Source: Galerina marginata (Eukaryota > Basidiomycota > Agaricomycetes > Agaricales > Galerinaceae). Taken from it: 64,000 bases of DNA. The stretch is from the NCBI GenBank assembly GCA_023014335.1, contig JAECYW010000025.1:372001-436000 (forward strand), read 5' to 3'. This document shows, one piece after another, positions 55,296 to 64,000 of the stretch (the first letter of the stretch is position 1; every line of letters starts with the position of its first letter). A program made the position numbers and the translations under genes. The notes beneath the pieces were generated by a model. It saw only the letters and a list, made by a program, of their open reading frames with translations. It was not told the origin of the DNA and did no database searches.

Positions 55296-55948
55296 GGCTG
55301 TAACGTTAACGAGGAGGTTAAGTTGAGAGAATAGAAGTAATTTGAAGAGGTTTGAGGAAGAAAACTTTTGGTACTTACTTACTCAAGGAAGCCCGAAAGA
55401 AGGAAGGTTCTTTCCTTTGTGGCCTGGAGCGCATCAACAGCACTCTATTTGCTAAATTTAGAACTCAGATATCTCAACTGCTTACAATTGACTTAACAAG
55501 ATAATCGGAGCGCTTATTGCAAGATGATACAATCCTTCATTCATACCAACAATGAAACCAAGACCAATAATATAAGGTCACTTCAAATATGTACAAAAGA
55601 GCGAACGCAAATAATAGTACACGTTAGAACCTGCATACTACAATAAGTGAATAAAGTGCTATGATGAGAGCGAGCAGGCTTGGACCCAGGGACCAAATAA
55701 AACGATCAGGTTCATGTTTAATACGAGCAAGGGCGGTACGGGATGGGAGGCGTGTATTAGCGAGCAAGGCGGAGGACAGGGTGTACAATACGGATGAACG
55801 ACTAAAACGAACGATGACGACGGCGCCGACGACGATGACCGGGCTTGGAGCCGTTGTCGAACGTCGGCGTCGTGAAAGAAGTGGGGTGATTATCCGTCTT
55901 GATCAATAATCCAGCGGGGGATGCGAGGAGGTCGGAAAGGCGAGCCGC
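55296..55948. other. Intergenic between F-box copy 2 and histone H3
   Basis: Holds the F-box promoter and the H3 3' untranslated region; duplicated as 52862-53493. Confidence 0.45.
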
Positions 55949-56850
<902 letters not shown>

Positions 56851-58656
56851 TTGAGGTCGATAAGTCGAAGATTTGCGGTTGTGCTTGAAGTTGTGGTGGT
56901 GGTGTGTGTTTGAGGAGGGGGCGGAGGGAAGGAAGGAATGGAAAGTTCGACTCCCTTTTGCCACCCAAACAAAACGTTTCAAGTTCTCACGCCTTGTGGA
57001 AGGCGCACGAGCCACCGGATTCTGAGCGATTTTCAGCTTGGAAGATTGCCTGGATATTCATTTATTTTATATCTCCCCTTCCTGTGCTTCGTTTTCCGCC
57101 ATTCAAGTGGCACCGCTCTCACATTTTCAAGGCAAGTACGCTAATTTTTGTTTGAAGACTTTCGGAGCATGGAAAGTTGGACAACTTGTTCGACGAAGAG
57201 AGGTGGAAGATTGGCTGGTGGGCCCTCTTTGTGGCCCATTTCGGGATATGCCGTACCACAAAACCGCACCACACAACACCATCTCGTTTGTTCTGACTTC
57301 CTGTCATCATTCCTGTCGTCAACAGCGTTCTAGCACGCACAGGTTTTGACAAACGAAACTCTGTTAAAAATCTGACTGTAAGGGGTGAATTTGGGAACTG
57401 CTACTTCTGCCTGGCGGAGGCCCGAATACTGGATTTTCTTTCAGCCTTTGGTGCGCAGCAGGTCTAAGCTCCCATTTCTAAATTTCCGCATGGGCAGCTT
57501 GATTATTCTAGCCTCTGTCAGCAGATCTCGTCTCACGTAGCCTCTCTGTCATCTGAACTCGGATACTATTCTCTTTTGTCACGGGTACTCTGGTACTCCT
57601 ACCGCTTATGACTCGGAATTTTGTCTGGCAGCGTTTCACATCAGCTGTTCTGTGCTTTGTAGTTCAAGGAATCACTAGGCGGCTGATTATCAGATTAATT
57701 TCAACCGAAACGTGGTCGTGGTGGTTTACATGTCTTACTTGTTCTAAATATTGCGCGCTTAACTGTTTGACCCTGCATACACGGGTACCCCCACTGTCGG
57801 CGCCAAATTTTTTATTCGTAGACTTGTACAGCAAAGCACTTACTAGGACGTCTTAGCGCTGACTTTTTTTGGGTGCACAAGATACGATGCATTTTTCCTC
57901 TCGCCACCCTTTCTTCCTGCCTCGCCTCGAGGTCAATTATTCAGTATGCCATTCCGATATCCGCAACATCGTTGTATACGCGTTTACCCCACGTTTTGGT
58001 ACAGTTGAAGGCGAAGGCGAACATATGGCCGCTGTTCTTCCCTTCCATATATCGAGCTAAATAATAATCCTTCCCACCTATTCTCCTCATGGAATTCGGA
58101 CTCAGAGTAAGACATAGCACTCCGGGCTTCCAGACTTCGGTTCCTTACAACATGTGCTGCAGGGGATATTCGAGTTCTTTATCAATTTAATTGAAAGCGC
58201 GTGTACTTGTTAGAAAAATGTCTGAATGCCATCCACGTACGACTGTATTTTGGAGATCAGTAGGATGTCGAGACTCGGAGGTCGGGATGATGGCAGGCAG
58301 CGGACCGCCTCTCCCGCCTAATCCAAATCCGTCCAATGACGCAACCCAGCGCCAAATCACGTGCCAGTCCCCAACTTGGCAGGCACGCGAAAGAATTTCC
58401 TTCCACCAACGTTCGTCTTTACTTTCTCCCCTCGTCGACGTGGCCGTCGCCCATTCACTCTTTTACGTCCAGTGCCCACGACGGATTTGGGCTTATAGCA
58501 TCGAGGCAGCCTAGAAAAGAAAGGGCAAAGATAGCGAAGATTGTCTGGAGATAGCCACTTTTTAGGTGTGTTCAAAAGTTCAGCTGGAGTTGGAGCGTCA
58601 TTTCTGATTTCCAATTTTATGTGATAGAGGATTTTAGACTCCCTGTAGTTGTAATA
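56851..58656. other. Intergenic region upstream of H3 and the phosphotransferase
   Basis: About 1.8 kb between divergent genes. On the minus strand TATAAAATA at about 57062-57070 is a TATA-like site some 215 bases before the H3 ATG. No other gene or repeat recognised. Confidence 0.4.
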
Positions 58657-60471
58657 ATGGGTTATATTCCTCAGCACTCGCTTGAGAATCTCAAGAAATA
58701 CGCATACAAAGGCGTCGACAAGTACGTCTTCTATCGTGGCTTATCTCTCCACCCCACCGGGCTAAATGGATGGATGGAACCAACTCTATTTTTGCCAGGT
58801 CTCTTCTCTCGCGCTATGTATTGAACCCATTCTGGACATGGTTCGTCACACTGTGGCCACTATCCGTGGCGCCAAACACCGTATGTTTTTTCACGAAGTG
58901 GAGTGGAACGACTGGTTTGTGCTGAACGCCTTTCAGATCACTCTCACGGGCCTGAGCATCGTGTTCTTCAACTTCTTCACGCTATTGTACTACGACCCAA
59001 TGTATCTCACGGAGAAGAACGGTGCTGAAGGTCCTCCGCAGTGGGTGTACTATACGTGCGTATGATGTCACTGGAACTCCATGTTTTTCTGTTTTGCTCA
59101 TGTTCTCATGTACTTTTAGATGGGGAATTGGGTTGTTTGCCTATCAGAGCTTGGACGCTATCGATGGGTATGAAACTGCTTTAACTGCTAGATTAAGATT
59201 GGTATGCCGAACGTCTATTTTTTTCTTGCAGGAAGCAGGCCAGAAGGACTGGAATGGCTGGCCCTCTGGGTGAAATGTTCGACCATGGTATGTAACCTTT
59301 GCTCGCTTGTTCCTTCTTTCCCTACTAAAATTTTATTTGTAGGATGTGACGCCCTCAATACAACAGTGAGTTTCGATGATGGCTGCCCTTCTCGGAAATT
59401 TTTCTGACATTATGACGGGTAACCACAGTTGGAGGTCATCCTGGCTTCACGCGCACTTGGACTGGGGCGATCCTGGTGGACAGTTGCCTCTCAGATCGCT
59501 ACTCTGGCCAATTTCTACCTGACAACTTGGGAGGAATATCACACCGGTGTGTTTTCTTTTTTACGTTTATCCACCCAATCCCTTTTAATCATTGTTTTGT
59601 TTCCTCAGGCCAGTTATACCTCGGATACTTCTCTGGTCCCGTTGAAGGCATCCTCATGATCGTGACCATCTTCCTCGTCAGCGGATACTATGGTTCGTGT
59701 TGGCTTTACTTACCTTGCAATTTTTTATCTTATTTCCAACTTCACAGGACCTTCGTTTTGGGACCAAAAAATATGGACATTCACGCACCTCGAGCACCTG
59801 CCCCTCATCTCCAAGCTGCCAAACCTCCCACTCAACGAATCTTTCATGGTCTTCGGCGCCTTCGGGCTGGCCTTCAATATCCTCGCTTCCTACAGTAACG
59901 TCCGACGCGCCACCCGCGCGCAGAAAGTCAGCACCATCCGCCCGCTGCTCCTCCTGCTGCCCTTCCTCTTCAGCGCGTCGCTGCAGGTCGCGTGGCTTTC
60001 CCATCCGCGGTTCAACAACTCGTACATCCTCGACAGCGCCGCGTTCGTGCCGTTCCTGTGTGCGTGGGGGCTGCAGTTTGCGCATATGGTGGGACGGATG
60101 ATCCTGGCGCATGTGACGAAAGAGAAGTTCCCTGTGTGGGACTGGGTGTGGGCATGGAGCCTGATGGGCGCATTGGACGCGAATTTGCCGCTGTTTGGAA
60201 TGCAAGTTTTGCTTTTTGTTGTTGTTTCTTCTGTGTTTCTTGCTGATCGGCTTTTGTATGGTCTAGAGCACCGCTTATCCAGCGAACGCAAAAGAACACG
60301 ACGATTTTGGTCTGGCTCACGCTCGCGGTGTCTCTGTTCACCTATGGGCGGTTCGTGACGCTCGTCATTGGGGATATCACCAACTATCTGGGCATCGCGT
60401 GCTTCACGGTGCGGAAGAAGGACGAGAAGGGGGAGTGGCACGATGCCAGGCCGGATATGAAACGATCTTGA
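58657..60471 (+). CDS. CDP-alcohol (choline/ethanolamine) phosphotransferase
   Basis: Ten exons (58657-58721, 58799-58880, 58937-59055, 59120-59167, 59232-59287, 59343-59365, 59429-59546, 59609-59692, 59748-60201, 60267-60471) join in frame to 417 residues. The last intron uses a GC donor (GCAAGT). The catalytic CDP-alcohol phosphotransferase signature D-G-x2-A-R-x8-G-x3-D-x3-D is complete, from Asp104 to Asp126 (DGKQARRTG, GEMFDHGCDALNTT). About eight to ten hydrophobic helices span the rest. The start SLENLKKYAYKGVDKSLLSR is typical of the CPT1/EPT1 family, which makes phosphatidylcholine or phosphatidylethanolamine from CDP-alcohol and diacylglycerol in the endoplasmic reticulum or Golgi. 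Choline versus ethanolamine preference cannot be told from sequence. Confidence 0.95.
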
Positions 60472-63325
60472 ACCTGAACCTCGAGCTGCGCACGCTGTGC
60501 ACGCTGTGTTGGATGAAGGTTGTATCTTGTACATTGAGGTGGCTGTTTAGGACTGCCGAGCCATGATGGAGGTGGAGAGAGCTCATGATGCGTTATGATC
60601 TAACTTATTTCATGAGAAAGTAGACGCGTCACAGCGAGGATGACGACAAGACTGAACGATTTGCATGATTGCTTTTGCTTAAAATTAGTTTCTATCTGAC
60701 GTATTTCAAGTTATACATACTAGCTGCATAATTGACCGACCTTTATACCCGTTTCGGTGGAGGAGATCCTTGAATGCCATTCTACGATCACGAACGTGGT
60801 GCACTTAGATCATGACTATAATTGTAGGCTATGAGAGGTACATGGCAGGTTGACCACTAGATATTTTAAGAGGTTCCTGTCACAACCTCTGATAATTAAC
60901 AGCACTTTTACCTATGTTTATAAATGTCAATGTATGTTCCGGCATTTCCGTAAGACTTTTTTTAAAACTGTTTTTCCTTGTAGCATTCGGTAATGCATCT
61001 ATCTAAAAGTACCAATACGCCTTCCCAAGGTTGTGGTTATTTTCACTAACTATGTCTTTTCCGTGATGAAAAATGTTGTATTATTACTACTTGGAATGAT
61101 CCAGGTTGGATCCAGGTGTCTGTCTAGGTATGTCCATTGCCGAAACTGGCAAGTATGAATCCTTTTTCAGACGCAGGACGACCTTACCACCGTCATTACA
61201 CGTGCGTACTTCAAGAAACCAATATTCCGAGGCCTTTCGGACCTGGTTATAGTCACTTTATTTTTGGACGAAATATCAATTTACCCCAAGTTGACCCCAA
61301 GTACATATCACCAATTAAAATAGCAGTGAAATGTTAAGGTTTGCACCCTCGTTTCACGCTCATTGCAACAAGGCTGTCCAGGTCTTTATAGCCTCAAAGG
61401 TCCAGGTCGAAATTCGATTCCGATTTTAGGTCCTGTTCCTGGACGGCTCGTCTATCATACATATCAAAAGACTTTGAAAAGACTCCAGCCAGCGCCATGT
61501 CCGTATTTTTATTCTAGATCTAGTCCCGAGGAAACGGTGGCGCACGGTTCCGCAAGTTCCACATACGGGACTTTGGTGTGGAGTTGAGTGAGAACGCCCA
61601 CAAACCCTAAAGATATGCGATCAAGCTCGGGTCTGGACTCTGATGTCTGCCGGTCATGCCGAGTTCTGCAGAGCCCTCTATTCTCAGAATTCTGAGCGGT
61701 CGTGTATGAGAGGTTGTCAATATTGCGTGATTGGGCAATTGAGGAAATTAAGAAACGTTTCTCTTATCATATCAAAGGCTACGGTTGCCAGTCGATGTCA
61801 GAATTCGTGAGTGCGCTGGACGCTTAAACCCAACTTGAACCCAGCGCTTTGGGAACACTCATTTGCTTTTGCCTGTTGCCAAGAGCTTTTTAAGAAGGAA
61901 AGCCAAGGCCGATTTCAAGGGTAAGCTTAAATCGAGTATATAGTCTTGAGCAGGCCAAGTGTTTTTCCTCTGCCTTTCTCTCTTATCCACGACTGTTAGG
62001 ATCAGCCTAATGATTCACTCTGACCCAAGGAGAGGAGGCATACTTATCTGATCATCTGGCGAGAAAGGCTTTACCGGTGCATATCTTGCTCCATGCTTTA
62101 CTTTGCTCAACGGGAATTCCCCATTCTCGGGAGGTTTGCTTCTACTTCATTAGCTCTGGCTCTGGATCGATTGGACGACTTCCCCGCCACTCACGCGCAC
62201 TCACGACATCCGTCCGGCTCTATGGATACCAAGCACGCTCATTCTTAGATTAAAACCTCTTTCATCCTGCAGTTCTCTATTGCTCCTTTTTGCCCGTGGA
62301 CAGCTCCGGTGACCCAAAGCTCGATTTATCCTCGGCCGACTAGGAGCTCTTTTATGGACACGTATATTTATTTACGACAGCTCTCAAAATATCCATAGCC
62401 ATCGTGAACCCCGGTGAGTTATTTTTGGATTTTTTGAACTTTTGATATATGTTTGGGACGGGCGTGGAGTAACATGATTTATTAATAGCGCATTTTCGGA
62501 GGCCGCCAGGACTACCGGAGCGATGAACGCTGTCGATTCGTCCGTGCTTCCCCCCTTCAGTTATTTATAACTCAAAGGGTGTTACAATATCCCTGATGGA
62601 TATGTATGGCCCTTGTCATGCTCGCACGCAATTCGAAATATACATCTTGACGATAGCCATCTTCGATAGCCAGCGGGGCGTCCTCATCTTCCACCTCTTA
62701 ACATCCTGCACCACCCAAAACTCCAGGGAGGAGGCTAAAAGCTAAGGCAACTCTTTGGTCGGTCTCTTCTTTTGGATCGCCTCTTGCAGCGCATCGTGGG
62801 CTTACATTATTGGCACTACTCGCAGAAACTGCGCTTCTCTCCGAATCTATCGTATCCCACCCTCTCAGACGGACCTAAAATACTTCTTTCAACTTTGGAA
62901 GGCACGACGACTTGGACGCAAGGCACATCACCACGAGAATAAAGTAAATTGGGGTTTCAGTTGCTGCCCATCTGACTGCGTACGACTGACGGCCGTGGGG
63001 TTTCTTTCTCTAGGAATGGTGCGCAAGATTGGCACCACCATATAGGCATCTGCGAGGATTATAGGATACCTTTCCCCAACCATAACGGGTGGCTACCTTT
63101 GCTCCATCCACATTACGACAGCCTTTTCTGGCTGCCTTTGCGGCACTTGCCGTCTGTCCTACCGATCGTCTCCTCCCAACGCGTGCGCTTCCTGAGATGA
63201 AAGCTTGTTTTACTTGTCGAGATTCCCTTCTTTATATACCATCATCGCTTCCGCTTGCTCAACCGCCTCCTCTCCTGGAAGTGCCATCAAACTACATCAA
63301 TCTCTTTCTCTCCTTCCGTCATCTT
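60472..63325. other. Long intergenic region, no gene supported
   Basis: About 2.85 kb with short open frames only (for example 61137-61337 and 62755-63045). The last kilobase is C/T-rich and probably the promoter and leader of the gene at 63326. Confidence 0.4.
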
Positions 63326-64000
63326 ATGCAGGGGTCATATTTCCTTACAGTTCTGAGCATCTTCTTCTCCTGGATCGTGTCAGCTCAAGCACAAACAGTC
63401 ACAGAAACAAAAACAAAGTTCGCTTTTTTTTAAATTTCTCTTCCAACTCCGCAAGTGTTAATAGACTATCTTTGTTCACGCCAGTGGGCCTACCGTGGTC
63501 GTCGTGTTTACCTCCTCGAATGGCGGCCCAGCGTCCCTTACTACGATGTACGTGCAAAATTCTCTCTTGAAGTCTGCACTGCTGCGAAATGCCGACCATA
63601 AAGTTCAACATCCTCTGATATTCTTTATTACTTCTCCACTCTAGCACGACTTTGTCTGGCCTCCCCGTTCCAACAGATTTTACATCCTCGTCTTCCTCCC
63701 GTACCCCCAGCGTGACCAGTACTGTCTTAGAATCGCCACATGTCAAGTCGCCTGTGGCTATGGTTGCGGGCTCATTATCTGGTTTCATCGCAATATTCGC
63801 TGCGGTAATTGTTGTCATTGTGGTACGCCGTCGGAGAAACGGAAAGAGAAGCCGGCGGCGGACGTCCATTATTATGGCGCTAGAGGCTCAGCATCCGGGG
63901 TCGTTTGTTGGTAATGTAAGAGTGGCTTCTCCTGCTCATGGGGACAACGTCGACTCAGGCGGGTCCGATTCGGGCTCATTTTCGGGTACGTGTTTTACCT
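63326..64000 (+). CDS. Single-pass membrane surface protein, cut by window end
   Basis: Three exons (63326-63417, 63485-63547, 63645-63985) join in frame; a donor GTACGT follows at 63986 and the gene continues beyond the window. A signal peptide (SYFLTVLSIFFSWIVSAQA) leads into a Thr/Ser/Pro-rich extracellular region, then a transmembrane helix (VAGSLSGFIAIFAAVIVVIV) and a strongly basic cytosolic start (RRRRNGKRSRRR). This is the layout of fungal wall-stress-sensor or mucin-like surface proteins. No named domain is visible in the part present, so a specific role is not claimed. Confidence 0.7.

Noticed and set aside
56851..58656. Histone H4 gene paired with H3
   Set aside because: No H4 sequence was found in the divergent upstream region on either strand.
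59678..60534. Two long minus-strand open frames over the phosphotransferase
   Set aside because: Antisense shadows of the GC-rich exon 9, which has clear family conservation on the plus strand.

Overview
The window looks like nuclear DNA of a mushroom-forming basidiomycete (Agaricomycetes). Most genes are cut by many short GT-AG introns of about 45-65 bases. The families are typical of that group: F-box/leucine-rich proteins, a fungal alpha-kinase, an integrase-like DDE protein, an MLKL-NTD-like helical protein, WSC and MARVEL proteins and a GH27 galactosidase. Splice models were worked out by hand from frame continuity, splice signals and family conservation. None is supported by transcript data.

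Left part (0-15 kb): an MLKL-NTD-like coiled-coil protein (29-1910); a secreted two-domain WSC protein (2349-3383, minus); a Tyr/Gly/Asn-rich protein with two copies of a 22-residue motif (6208-7340, minus); a complete GH27 alpha-galactosidase (9308-11281) converging on a rhamnogalacturonan acetylesterase-like SGNH enzyme (11710-12815, minus), two plant-cell-wall enzymes side by side; and a four-helix MARVEL-like membrane protein (14020-14839, minus).

Mobile and repeat-rich part (16-40 kb): a Helitron-like 3' end (16136-16288), an unrecognised multi-exon gene (17421-19822), and a 6.3-kb element bounded by long inverted terminal repeats (19960-20361 and 25845-26233). That element carries a divergent pair, an intact alpha-kinase gene and an intact integrase-core DDE gene. 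To its right are two copies of a segmental duplication (about 28.6-30.2 and 35.5-37.8 kb), each with a small gene bearing the 22-residue motif; a third motif gene at 32311-33627; a cluster of TGAGTG/CACTCA palindromes around a tRNA-like element; a Ty3/gypsy relic; and small inverted-repeat elements.

Right part (40-64 kb): seven F-box genes in 15 kb. One has an in-frame TGA, one a one-base frameshift, and two are a recent tandem duplicate pair. The duplicated unit also copied the last exon of the neighbouring histone H3 gene. Then come histone H3 (55949-56850, minus), a CDP-alcohol phosphotransferase of phospholipid synthesis (58657-60471), and a membrane-anchored surface protein cut by the window end (63326 onward).

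The most interesting signal is a 22-residue motif, F-x-x-[AS]-[ST]-x-x-x-[IVL]-x-x-[GS]-[NS]-[FMI]-x-x-[VIL]-x-G-x-[FY]-x. It occurs twice in each of four small proteins and once, in a weaker form, at the C-terminus of the MLKL-NTD-like protein. That layout is what a self-assembly (amyloid-type) signalling motif shared by a cell-death executor and partner proteins would look like. This is an inference. The second is the TIR element in which an alpha-kinase travels with a DDE integrase.
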